Below, piece by piece: positions 47,451-57,129 of a stretch of DNA of 64,000 bases. Within the stretch, counting starts at the first letter, position 1. Each line of letters opens with the position of its first letter. The notes beneath the pieces are model-generated. The model had not been told where the DNA came from. It worked only from the letters and a program-made list of their open reading frames with translations, and searched no databases. The position numbers were made by a program, and so were the translations under genes. Source of the DNA: Epiperipatus broadwayi (lineage: Eukaryota > Onychophora > Udeonychophora > Euonychophora > Peripatidae); assembly GCA_028023455.1 (NCBI GenBank), contig JAQFVV010000002.1:31565725-31629724 (forward strand), written 5' to 3'.

Positions 47451-47635
47451 CTTCTAAATTCTTTTCCTCCTCCTCTGTTTTTGCTGTCTTCATATATAAT
47501 ATTGAATTTTAAAAATCTCACACACTTCACTTTTCAGCAAAAAAAACTTTTATTATTGATTACAGTTTCAACTGTAACATGCAGTCTTCATCAGATCTTA
47601 ATCTATTCTTTCAAATGTCCTCCAATATTCAATAT
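47451..47635 (-). mobile_element. Element E, small insertion with hammerhead-like core
   Basis: About 185 bp foreign to family A, interrupting it between AATCCAAGCT and TTTTCATTTTG. Minus-strand content: AGATCTGATGAAGACTGC, the core, AATAATAAAAGTTTTTT, GCTGAAAAGTGAAGTG. The ends were not resolved. Related words (CAATATTGAAT, CAATATTCAAT) occur on either side. No coding content. Confidence 0.5.
47561..47594 (-). ncRNA. Hammerhead-like core, element E
   Basis: Minus strand: CTGATGA (47594-47588), extra A, GACTG-(7 nt)-CAGTT (five pairs, one G-T), GAAAC. The 3' part ACTGTAATC gives only a weak stem III. The extra A before the stem is the same as in family B, which suggests common ancestry. A competing hairpin, ACAGTT/AACTGT, overlaps. 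Confidence 0.4.
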
Positions 47636-48440
47636 GTTTTCATTTTGATGACTTTGATTTTTTAAAAACCACAGTCATCATCATTCTATGTGCAGGATTG
47701 ATATAAAACCAATAAAACATCATATGGTCACCTTTTTCTATGTTTACAAAAGCTGTTAAAACAATAGCAAATTCTCCACCAAGTGCATGTGTAAGGATAA
47801 GAAATGATGATCGTGTGATGTGTTACTGGTTTTATACCAATCCTGATCATAGAATGATAGTGCTTGTGATTTTTAAAAAACCAAAAACACCAAAATATGC
47901 AGATACTGAACTGGATTCACATCAATATGACTCAACAAATGAATTATCTTGGAAGGAAAACATTATTGTGTTTTCATCTTAGGCTCATAGCTTTATAATT
48001 AACTAAATAGGTAAAAGGTGGCTGCTGGAGAATTATATTAGTTCCTAAAATGTAGGTGTAGTGCTCTTAGATTTAAGGCTTCTCACTGATGAAAGCCACA
48101 AACTAAAAACTAGTCTGTAAATAGACACTAGATAGAGATTTTATGCACAAACCTTCCATCCATTAATTACTAAAACTTGTACTGGGTGGCACTACTGTAT
48201 GGAGAGTTAACTGCTGTTTTAACAACTTAGGTAAGCATAAAAATGATGACCATATGATGTTTTAGGATTTTTCATGCAACTATAAAAAATGAAAGCCATA
48301 AGCTAGATATTTGTGTGGGGATATTGAATACATAGACATTAGATGAGGATTTGGATGCTTATATCTTCTACCATCTCTTGATTACTATGGCTTACACTAG
48401 AAGACACTATGAATAAAGTTGCTAAATCAATAACTTGTGA

Positions 48441-48700
48441 GAATATCTGAATTTATTACTATATTAAAAATCTAATGGTTATTAGCAAATAATCTTTTGT
48501 TGGCGAATAAATAATGATTTGAGCGTAATCATTTGGCATATTTTTATCATGCTGTTATTTACAGATTTTATCATCTGATCTGGTAGTTAGTTATTTTCAA
48601 TTATAATAGACAATAAGTAATTACTTGTTCTTATATTGTACATGTATTTTTCACATATACAATCCAAGAATAGTTTACAGCAATGATATGGGTAAGATTG
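48441..48700. other. Unassigned AT-rich DNA
   Basis: Nothing recognisable. Confidence 0.3.
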
Positions 48701-48787
48701 TGGAGCATAAATTCTTTAAACCAACAAAACAGCATGTGACTACTGTTTCTTATACTTACACAAGCTGCTTAAAACAGTAATGTGATG
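48701..48787 (-). mobile_element. Family A outer segment, beside LINE L4
   Basis: TTTAAACCAACAAAACAGC, CTTACACAAGCTGCTTAAAA, CAGTAA: the family A outer end. It continues after L4 at 49898 (GTAAACTCTTCATACAGTAG). GTAA or TTAC at both L4 junctions is the likely target duplication. Confidence 0.65.
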
Positions 48788-49897
48788 TGATGTATTATGG
48801 CTTCTCCTTAAACGAAGTCAAGAATATCTCAGCAATTATGCCCAGATAAACCTGTTAGCCACTTTCTTTTACATTCCCCACTCTAAATTTACCCATAATC
48901 TGCTCTATCCCATTTCCACAACATAATTTTTGTCAACTCTATAACCTTTATATCTAAATCCCCCTTATCTTTTCCCAAACCCAGCATAAAAACCAATAAT
49001 TCACTTTCTGTATAATCACTCTTTTCATATTTATTTTTCCACAACTTTATTATATGTACCCTTTCTGTTTTCAAACATTTACATTCAATTAACAAATGCC
49101 TAATATTTTCTATTCCTTCCTTATATAATTTACAAAATAAATCACCCATATTTTTCCATTTACATGTATATTCTTTTGTAGCTAAAGATCCCATTCGAGC
49201 CTTAAACAATAAACTACTTTCCTTACTATTATCATATATTAACTCACACCTAATATTCTGTTTATTTCTATATATATTTAAACTCTTTTTACTCTCCATA
49301 CTATTTCTCCATCTCTCTAACTCCCTAGTCTTTATTAATAAATTTATTCTTTTATCCCATTCCTTACTACTATAACACTCAATAATCCTCTTAACACAAT
49401 CATCCCATCTTTTGTACAAATATACTGATATAAATTCTTTATCCAAATCTTTTGCATACCGCATTACCTTTCTCACCCATCTTGTTACCTGCCCTTTACT
49501 CATAACCCAATTAAATACTATTTTAGCTATTCTTTTATTATCCATAAACTGCAATCTACCAAACATTTTCATTTTACTTTTTGCATCTCTCATATGAAAA
49601 CTTGACCATCCCATTTCTCCTTGAATTGCCTCCCTTTGCTGTCCATACTTCTGCATCCAATGCATGTCTTCCTACTTCCCTTTGAGCTTTTTCTAAATAA
49701 TCTAATATCTTTTTACTAACATATAATGCATCATTACCATATGTTAACCCTGCTACTGCAACTCCTTTCCATATAATTCTAGCTACATTCTATTTATTAT
49801 ATGAAAATACTGTTAATTTCTTTATCAATCCCTTTCTTTTCTTTGCTTCATTTATCAATTTTTTCTCCCATTCATCCAAATAATTTTTCTGTAAACT
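48788..49897 (-). mobile_element. LINE copy L4, 5'-truncated, nested in family A
   Basis: Near-identical to L1 (9992-11269) over its whole length on the opposite strand. The 3' UTRs differ at about one base in ~100. The 258-codon frame 49665-48889 differs from L1 at a handful of residues, including the knuckle where the second Cys is Tyr (CKLYKEG). L4 is intact where L1 lost a base (GAAAAAGCTC), but has its own extra A near 49634. 5' edge at CAGAAAAATTATTTGGATG. Confidence 0.88.
48889..49665 (-). pseudogene. LINE C-terminal region, damaged zinc knuckle
   Basis: 258 codons from REAIQGEMGWSSFHMRDAKS to WKWDRADYG. The knuckle reads C-x2-Y instead of C-x2-C, so metal binding should fail. A one-base insertion upstream removes the continuity with the thumb. 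The antisense frame at 49412-49597 is a shadow. Confidence 0.85.
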
Positions 49898-50340
49898 CTT
49901 CATACAGTAGTGCCATCTAGTGCAAGCTGTAGTAATCAATGAACATCAGAAGATTTTTGTTTAAAATCTCTATCTAGTGCCTACTCATGCAATATTCCCA
50001 GACTAGTTTTAGCACATAGCTTTTATCAGTGAGAAGCCACGGACCTAAGAGCACTGTATCTAGAAATTAGGAACAAATGCAACCCTCTAGCAGCCACCCA
50101 TTATCTTAATAATTAATTATAAAACTGGAGCCCAAAGGAAAACACAATATTTTCAATCCAAGCTAATCTACTTGTATAGCCATACAGATCTGAGCCCAGT
50201 TCGGTATTTATACATTTTGTTGTCTTTGTTTTTTAATAACCACAGTCACTATCATTCTATAATCAGGATTAGTATAAAACCAACAAAATATTACAGGTCC
50301 AGTATTTCATATGCTTGCACAAGATGTTTATAATAGTATG
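49898..50340 (-). mobile_element. Family A unit between two LINEs
   Basis: From GTAAACTCTTCATACAGTAG to the next outer end CCAACAAAATATTACAGG, CTTGCACAAGATGTTT. That outer end repeats the segment at 48715 in the same orientation, so this is a direct tandem of A units. The ribozyme region (49997-50037: CTGATAAAAGC, GCTAAAACTAGTC) is mutated. Confidence 0.65.
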
Positions 50341-51010
50341 ATGATGAGATGCACTGTGACTTCTCCTTTTTTAGGAGGCAGGAATCTCTCAGCTACTATG
50401 CCCAGGGAAGCCTGTTAGCCTCTTTACCTTACCTTTCCATTCCCCACCCTAAGTTTTCTCCATATTCTTGACTATCCTGCTCCATCCCATTTCCACAACA
50501 TAATCTTTGTCAACTCCATGGCCTTTATATCTAAATACCCTTATCTTTTCCCAAACCAAGCATAAAAACAACAAACCCACATTCTATATAATCACTTTGT
50601 TTATATTTATTTTCCCACAACTTTATTATTTGTGTCCTTTCTACTTGTAAGCATTTACATTCAATTAACAAATGCCTAATATTTTCTGTACCTTTTTTAC
50701 ACAACTTGCAGACTAAATCATCCACATTTTTTTCATTTATGTGTATATTCCCTTGTTGCTAAAGATCCTGTTCAAACCTTAAACAGTAAACTATTTTCCT
50801 TGCTATTGTCATAAATTAACTCACATCCAATATTCTGTTTACTTCTATATATATTTAAACTCTTTTTACTCTCCATACTAGTTCTCCATCTCTCCAACTC
50901 CCTATTCATTATTAATGCTTTTATTCTTTTACCCTATTCTTTGCAACTATTGCATTCAACAATCCTCCTAACACTGTCATCCCACCTTTTATATAAGTAT
51001 ACTAACATAA
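50341..51010 (-). mobile_element. LINE copy L5, nested in the next family A unit
   Basis: 3' end at 50341 (GATGAGATGCACTGTGACTT, the mirror of the ACATC-tail region). The C-terminal frame 50725-50531 carries the knuckle CKLCKKGTENIRHLLIEC. The 5' edge is near 51010 at TTTTATATAAGTATACT. More diverged than L4. It sits at the same position of family A as L4 does in the neighbouring unit. Confidence 0.8.
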
Positions 51011-51063
51011 TACTAAGCTTGCATTTTATACACAATTAATGGAGCTATACATGACAATTGATA

Positions 51064-51107
51064 AGCTAAGCGCCTTCGGGAATTCTATGTTCTCATATTC
51101 ATAGCTC
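51064..51107 (-). other. GCTATGA hairpin (structured motif, copy 3)
   Basis: Minus strand: GAGCTATGAATAT, GAGAA-(7 nt)-TTCCC, GAAGGCGCTTAGC. The outer pairing is kept and the inner stem is imperfect here. No PLE coding sequence was seen beside it. Confidence 0.35.
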
Positions 51108-51120
51108 TTTTCACTAGTAA

Positions 51121-52220
51121 TTAATGAACGCCGTAGTAATGTAAGAGAATTTATTCAATAATGTTTAAACGGCCCACTTTTTAGAGATAGATGTAGTAAA
51201 TATTTTTTTTATTTATAGTGAGTTGTCTATTTCAGTTTTGTTTTAAATTGATTATTTTTAATTTTCAGAAGTTATATGGGTTATTGCCTTTATACTCGCT
51301 CGTTACATATCAAATAAAATTCATATTATATTATAAACTAAATGTGAATTGTATCCATTATATAACTATCATCACCACACATACTGTATCATGTTATTTT
51401 TACATTTATTTATATTTTCATTCGATAGGTTTATTAGTTCAAAAAAATAATTAAACTCTTTTTTGAAATTGAAGATATTATATTATATAGATCAATTTTG
51501 TTTATTGATTTTCTTTGTTTATTAAATTCTTTTGATAATTTTATTTGTATTAAACGTTCTGTGAATAGTTTTTGCTTTTATAAAATAAAACACAGATTTC
51601 ATTTGCTATTCAGTCTTTATAAGCTATGATCTTTTTATGTGGAGATTATCCACATTATAGTCACAGGTATACCGCAAGTTATCCTAACAGACCATTACAT
51701 GAAAATTTTGATATATCCGCACAAATGCCAGATTTTTGAGACAATTGAATGGAGTGTCTGATAAAGAGGAGTGGCATGGGGGTAGATGTTTTAGGGATCT
51801 CATTATCCAGGCATACTGGTCTCATCATCATATGTAAAGATATAAAATGAACATCTTATCTAGATTAAGTAAACATGTGAGCATCTCTAATTTTTTGGAC
51901 CATCTAGAGAAGTACCTAGAAGATTTTCTTTTCCAAACTTAAAAAAATGATATATAAATATTTTCAAATATAAGCTTAATTATCTATATCCCATCTTCAC
52001 TATGATTTTTCTGTTATAGAAAATTTGGCTTTCTATCTTGGGCTCAAAAGTAACTCATCTCATATTCCATTACAATATATATCTATAAAATAGATATTTA
52101 AATGAAGTAAATGTTTAACATTTAATTAGGCACCATCTTAAAAGATATTGTACATAAATATAAAAAAGTAGGGATACAGTTTTACTGCAAGGATACAGGA
52201 AGAAAGGTGGTTAAGTGTAT
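51121..52220. other. Unassigned AT-rich DNA
   Basis: No gene, RNA or shared repeat was recognised. A 78-codon frame has no motif. Confidence 0.35.
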
Positions 52221-52224
52221 AAAT

Positions 52225-52345
52225 ATTAATTTAGTAGTAGTACTACTAACAGTAGCAGTAGCCAGCAGTAGGAGTAGTAGTAGTAGTAGCAGTAGTTTCA
52301 GCAGCAGCAGTAGCAGTAACAGTAGTAGTAGTAATAATAATTAAT
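52225..52345. repeat. AGT/AGC trinucleotide tract
   Basis: Imperfect AGTAGT, AGCAGC and GTAGTA words over ~120 bp. Confidence 0.85.
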
Positions 52346-52559
52346 ATAGAATGATTGTAGCCAATGTCTGTAAGGTCATTAATGTATTCTTTGATATTGG
52401 ATTTTCATCAACCTCATATTAACACAGTTTTTTGTTTCTGTGTAAAAAAAACTCTTTAGCCCTCCATTTTGTGTTCGAATAGAATGTTAGATTTGGGGTG
52501 GATGTCATCTCTAACTTGAATCAATTTCACAATCATTTTATAGTCAAGTGTAGATTTGT

Positions 52560-53104
52560 TTCTTTGAATGCATAAATCCTAAAAAATTATACTTGATATT
52601 CATCTTTCACTTTTGCAGTCCATTCAAGTGAAGATTATTTATTAAGTTCCATGAGAATGTTAATAATTTTTTTCTTGGCCACACATATAAATTCATCATC
52701 CATATACTTAATATATGTATCATTTATTGCAGGCTCTAAATATTTAGCAAGAATTGTGTTTTTGGATTTAGAGATTATTAAACTTCTGATGATTCCATTG
52801 ATCAGAAGCCCTAAAGGTCATACCTTTATTATTTTTATAATACTTCCCCTTAATGCAGGTTATTCTTTCTTGTAGATCCAATCTATCCATCTTAACATTC
52901 CAAGAATGAAATCTTTCCTATGTTGGCTGTAGTTATTTTGCTACAACATTTCTTGAATGCATGCAATAGAAATGCTCTAAACACTGAACTGTAAATCTCT
53001 TTTATATCCAAAGAGGTGAAAGTATGGTAGGTATTAATCTTTATGACTTTAAATTTTTTCCATACACTTATTGAAAGATTTGATTGAATAAGGGCCAAAC
53101 TCAA
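52560..53104 (-). pseudogene. Penelope-like element reverse transcriptase fragment
   Basis: Minus-strand frames read HTFTSLDIKEIYSSVFRAFL (RT motif A region, with the Asp of SLDIK), then FLVQKE-type words. After shifts: PLINGIIRSLIISKS, NTILAKYLEPAINDTYIKYM, then DDEFICVAKK. YMDDEF is the catalytic motif C with both Asp present. Order and spacing fit the PLE RT rather than a LINE RT. Several frameshifts make it inactive. Same strand as the SINE and nuclease fragments to its right. Confidence 0.65.
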
Positions 53105-53146
53105 AGTTATTGATTGACTCAGCTCAAGTTTTTTTTATGGAATTGT

Positions 53147-53500
53147 ATTTTTGTGTTGGACTATTTTCATCATATAATATGAGTATTAAATGTCTTTAGA
53201 AAAATTTAACTTTATTTAAATATTCTAAATACATTCAACTGTTAGTAATAGCACATCAAACAGGTTAGTATATGCACATTTTGCAAAGTATTATTCTCCC
53301 CTCTTCTTCAGGTGTTGCTGTCCTGACCAGTGACTGTACTAGCATGGGATTCAAACCTGGACCCTTAGATTTTTGAGTATTGAATTTTAAGGTAACACTC
53401 TAACTAACTGAGCCATGCTATCAAAGGCAACAGTCAGTAGAAATTTCATATACTTATCTATGAGGTTCCTCCTGATTTCTCCACTTTTTCCTAAGAGCAA
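53147..53500 (-). mobile_element. Family D tRNA-derived SINE with hammerhead-like segment
   Basis: Minus strand, 5' to 3': A box TGGCTCAGTTAG (53415-53404), B box GGTTTGAATCC (53357-53347; consensus GGTTCGANTCC), GTCACTGGTCAGGAC, CTGAAGA (53311-53305), the tail TTAGTAATAGCACATC in inverse, and the 3' end near GATGAAAATAGTCC (53160). tRNA-like boxes imply RNA polymerase III transcription. It sits between PLE nuclease and RT fragments on the same strand. Confidence 0.65.
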
Positions 53501-53525
53501 AGTTGATTAGTGTTTTTCATACATT

Positions 53526-53780
53526 ATGTATAGTCACACTACGTTGGCTTATGGGATTTTTTGCCATGTATGTGAGCAGTTTTTTTTTAATTTTCTTTTT
53601 TGTACCTTTTCTTCTCTATCCAATATTTTTGTATTTTTCCAATTGAACATATGTTCATTGGCACGTACATGGTCTGCTACCTTAGACATATCTATTTTCC
53701 CACTTCTAATCTTCAGTTTGTGTTCTTGCAAGTGCTTTTCAATGGAACAACTGATCTCATCAATATATGGTATTTCATAG
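53526..53780 (-). pseudogene. Penelope-like element GIY-YIG C-terminal fragment
   Basis: The minus frame 53731-53549 reads QEHKLKIRSGKIDMSKVADH, then VRANEHMFNWKNTKILDREE and KVQKRKLKK. This is the standard end of the PLE nuclease (--EH---IR-----S--A-H----H---W---KILDRE). The upstream part (AISCIYEIPYIDEISCSIEK) is legible in another frame. Broken by at least one shift. Plus-strand frames here are shadows. Confidence 0.7.
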
Positions 53781-53787
53781 ATGCAGC

Positions 53788-53865
53788 TGATGTGCTATTA
53801 CTAACAGTTGAATGTATTTGGAATATTTAAATAAAGTTATTTTTTTCTAAAGACAGTCAATACTC
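53788..53865 (+). mobile_element. Family D SINE 3' tail, inverted to 53147-53500
   Basis: GATGTGCTATTACTAACAG, TTGAATGTATTTGGAATATT, TCTAAAGACAGTCAATACT: the 3' tail of family D on the plus strand. It mirrors the minus copy on the other side of the PLE nuclease fragment. Confidence 0.6.
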
Positions 53866-54506
53866 ATATTAAATTTTTTATGAAATATTTCATTTTTATA
53901 TGAAAAGAGATTAAAGTTAGATAATTATAAATGGATAACTCCATACATTAAATATTTCCATATATTGTCATGGTACAAGTTGACATGTACAATAACAATA
54001 TGATTGTTACAGGAATCCACAAGGTCATAACCTGGAATTAGACTAGAAAGGAATAATTTTGTTAACCATTTCAAGAATAGAAAAATATATACTTCCCAAT
54101 TAAACAAATCATATATCTAAATGCACTAAAACACAGGCACTGGTAAAGCTAAATACACCATTGCCTGCATTTTAGCACATTTAGACATATTAACCATTTC
54201 AAGTAAGCCAATCATGATTCATTTTCCTTTAGCAATCATGTTCACAACAAAAAAAGGTTGTTAAGATACATGAACACCCACCAGAGATTAATATCTTTTT
54301 ACTACTACCTTAAATAAACTAAAATTTGATAATAAAAAGGTAATGCTATGGAAATAAGGAAATTTATTTCTCAATACATTAAGAAATTAAAATTCATAAC
54401 CTAAGAATTAAGGAATACTAAAATATTTTTATTAATTCAATGTTTTACTATGATCTAATGAATTTGTTTGATCCACAATTTTAAATCCTTGTACAAAACT
54501 CTTTTA
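53866..54506. other. Unassigned AT-rich DNA
   Basis: No gene or shared repeat recognised. Confidence 0.35.
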
Positions 54507-55069
54507 CAATCAATATTTATATATAAGGGATTCAAACTCAGACTTTTACATGACTCTCAACTCTCTATGCCATCTCATATTGCTGACCCACCTGATCACA
54601 CACATGTTGAAAAGATAAATACTCATCAATATACATATTTCATGCTAAACCAGCAATCATCAGTTGGTCCAGATTACTATCTCCACACATATATACAATC
54701 AGTGCTCAACTTTATATTAAGATAACCAATCTTCATACTTTAATGGACAGGTTTCAAACTACTCCAACCCACAACTCTTCAGCCATCCATTTCATTGAAA
54801 ATCTGATGATGGAACATTCAAGGCCCACATTAGTGCCATGGTTGTAATCCTACTCATGTTGACATTAGTCACTCTGAGCTCATGTACTGGATGATAATCC
54901 ATTTTCATACATATGTGAGGGATGGGCAGACCTTTAATGCATTATGCTTTAATATGCAATTTAATACACTGTACAGGCCTACACACACCTGCATATATAT
55001 AATGTAATATATAAGGGATTCAAACTCAGACATAGCCCTCAACTCTCCATGCCAATCAATATTTATATA
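54507..55069 (-). mobile_element. Family C insertion with 17 bp target duplication and partial tandem
   Basis: CAATCAATATTTATATA occurs at 54507-54523 and 55053-55069. The insert begins ATATAAGGGATTCAAACTC (54521), and the same start recurs at 55009, a 488 bp unit plus ~45 bp of a second unit. The ribozyme core lies at 54627-54667. This shows that a multimeric or circularly permuted template was inserted by target-primed synthesis. Short frames are fortuitous. Confidence 0.8.
54627..54667 (-). ncRNA. Hammerhead ribozyme candidate, family C
   Basis: Minus strand: CCAA, CTGATGA (54663-54657), TTGCT-GGTTT-AGCAT, GAAA, palindrome-like stem III ATATGTAT, A, TTG pairing with CAA. Core fully conserved. 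The T-T at the base of stem II weakens it slightly. Confidence 0.6.
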
Positions 55070-55334
55070 ATATCTGGTAAAATGAAAATACATACAGTAT
55101 GCTTTCAATATATTTTTACTATATCATTTTCAAGGCATATAGTGGTGTGATTAAATGGTTCTTTATATCAATGTTTAATTAACAGTTCACATATTCAATT
55201 TTAATTTAAAATTTAAATTTGAATATTTAAACAACCTATTTCTTTGAAATGGGTACACTTGTTTCTTTTTTTATTAATAGAAAAATGGCCCCCAGCTATT
55301 GCATGCACTTCTTTAATCTTCCACTTTCTATCCC

Positions 55335-55447
<113 letters not shown>

Positions 55448-55449
55448 GT

Positions 55450-55670
55450 TTACACTATCTCTGCTTTTGTTAGCTCAAGTCTATGACCAGTTTTCTGCTC
55501 ATTTTCTGTAAATATTGAAGTGTGTTCTTTGTCTCTGATAGTTCTATTGTATAAATATCTGTGTTGGGCAAATCTTGTTGACAAATTGGCTCTCGATTCC
55601 CCATAATATGCAGCATTGCAAACTGATTGGCTGCACTTAATTCTATAGACCACTTGACATGCTGATTCAT
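55450..55670 (-). pseudogene. Penelope-like GIY-YIG endonuclease fragment
   Basis: The minus frame 55653-55450 reads VYRIKCSQSVCNAAYYGESR, then ANLSTRFAQHRYLYNRTIRD, KEHTSIFTENEQKTGHRLEL. The pattern VY-I-C----CNA-YIGE--R-LSTR--EH---------S---H---TGH is the PLE nuclease, with YIG changed to YYG. It stops at the (TC)n tract, which replaces the rest of the domain. Confidence 0.75.
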
Positions 55671-55939
55671 TTGGTATAATGTCTTTAGGGTTATTGACTA
55701 ATTGGATAAGTGATGAAAGGAGTTAAAAGCTTAAATTAAATTGATATAAAGAACCATTTAATTACACCACTATAAGCCATGAATATAATATAGTAAAAAT
55801 ATATTAAAAGCATGCTCGGCAGTAATACGTTTTAAAATGTATCTAAACCAGTTCAAAGACTGCAGTCAGAAAAATTGAAAAGAATATTGGAGCCAGTACA
55901 TAAGTTAATTATAATACCATTTTTTATTTCATATGTGAT

Positions 55940-56220
55940 AATATGGTGGACTATTTTCATCATCTATCATTAAATGTTGAATGTCTAGAAAAACTTTAAA
56001 CTTTATTTAAACTTTTCAAATATAAATAACTTGTTTGTAATAATAGCCAAATAGACAATGCAAATTAGAAATTACACAACGTTTCAAATAGTATTATTCT
56101 CCACTTCTTCAGGTGTTGTTGTCTATTTATATGTTATTACTAACAAGTGGTTTCTATTTGAAAAGATTAAATAAAGTTAAAAGATTCTACACATTCAACA
56201 TTTAATTACAGATGAAGGAA
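55940..56220. mobile_element. Family D foldback: two SINE tails facing each other
   Basis: Minus-strand tail and ribozyme-like half at 55950-56125 (GTTGAATGTCT in inverse, TCTTCAG at 56106-56112, GTTTC at 56081-56085), then a plus-strand tail (TATTACTAACAAGTGG, TAAATAAAGTTAAAAGATTC, ACATTCAACATTTAATTA). The tRNA head is absent. GAAACGTTGTG follows the hairpin, so this copy preserves the GAAAC box lost elsewhere. Confidence 0.6.
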
Positions 56221-57125
56221 AAAGTCCAACATATCATATCTTTTATTTCAAATGCATCAAAATTTCTACCTGTCGTAAAAACACTTCTTGTGATTTTATC
56301 AAGCAGAAACTGTATATTTCAAATAAACTTTGAACCTATTTGATTAATTGACTTAAATATATTGATCTAATCGATAAAAGCAATATATAAATCACTATTT
56401 CATTTGCAACACTTTTTTGCATTTTTCTGACAATAAAATTATGTCTACAAGGATTTTTGAATCACTAAAACGCATCGATCTTTTTTAACCTTTGACCTCT
56501 AATTGGAAGCAACATATTCACCAAAATCCTTGAATGTGTATTTGCTATAGTAAATGATAGTACTTCCGTGATAATTATTGCAGCATTGTCTATTCTCTTT
56601 ATTTTTAAACATTGAAATTGGTATGGTCATGTGGACAATGAGTCACGGAACATATCACCATTATATTTTTAAAATTTCTCTAGGTATCTCCTAAGAACCT
56701 GCAACTTTTCCATTTTCACGATTATGAAGACCTGCTTTGAGTTGGATATTTTTATCCAAATTTAAATGAGATATTAAAATAGATTTGCTATTAAAAGTCA
56801 TCATCTCAATTATATTGAGTAAATATCACTCTGTTGACAGAGTCGAGATTCTATTTTTGACTCTTTGACTACAGATGATATTTATTCATATCCCGAGGAA
56901 AGAGTGGTTTAAAGCTAGTATTAAATTAATAATATACAGTTGAGTTACAATATCTGCTACATTTTATTCCATGCCCTCTCAAGTACATCATACATTGTGC
57001 ATAATAAGTCACATTTTGTTGATAAACTTTTATTAGAATAAAATAATTATTATTTATTAAACTGCAAGTATTCAGTACTTTTCAACATGCTTGCAGACAC
57101 AACACAGATATGTGTATATACATTT
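56221..57125. other. Unassigned AT-rich DNA
   Basis: No recognisable feature. Confidence 0.35.
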
Positions 57126-57129
57126 AGAT

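Larger units (their letters stand above)
47165..48440. mobile_element. Family A repeat, large inverted copy with nested insertion E
   Basis: Left arm 47172-47450 (AAACTCTCCATACAGTAATG, CAGACTAGTTTTTAGCTTG), interrupted by element E, resumes at 47636 (GTTTTCATTTTGATGACTTT) through the outer end. It returns as the right arm 47750-48225 (ACTGATGAAAGCCAC, GCACTACTGTATGGAGAG). A further decayed half-unit follows to 48440. Ribozyme cores near 47275-47320 and 48085-48125 are mutated in GAAA. The 80-codon plus frame at 47740 is fortuitous. Confidence 0.65.
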
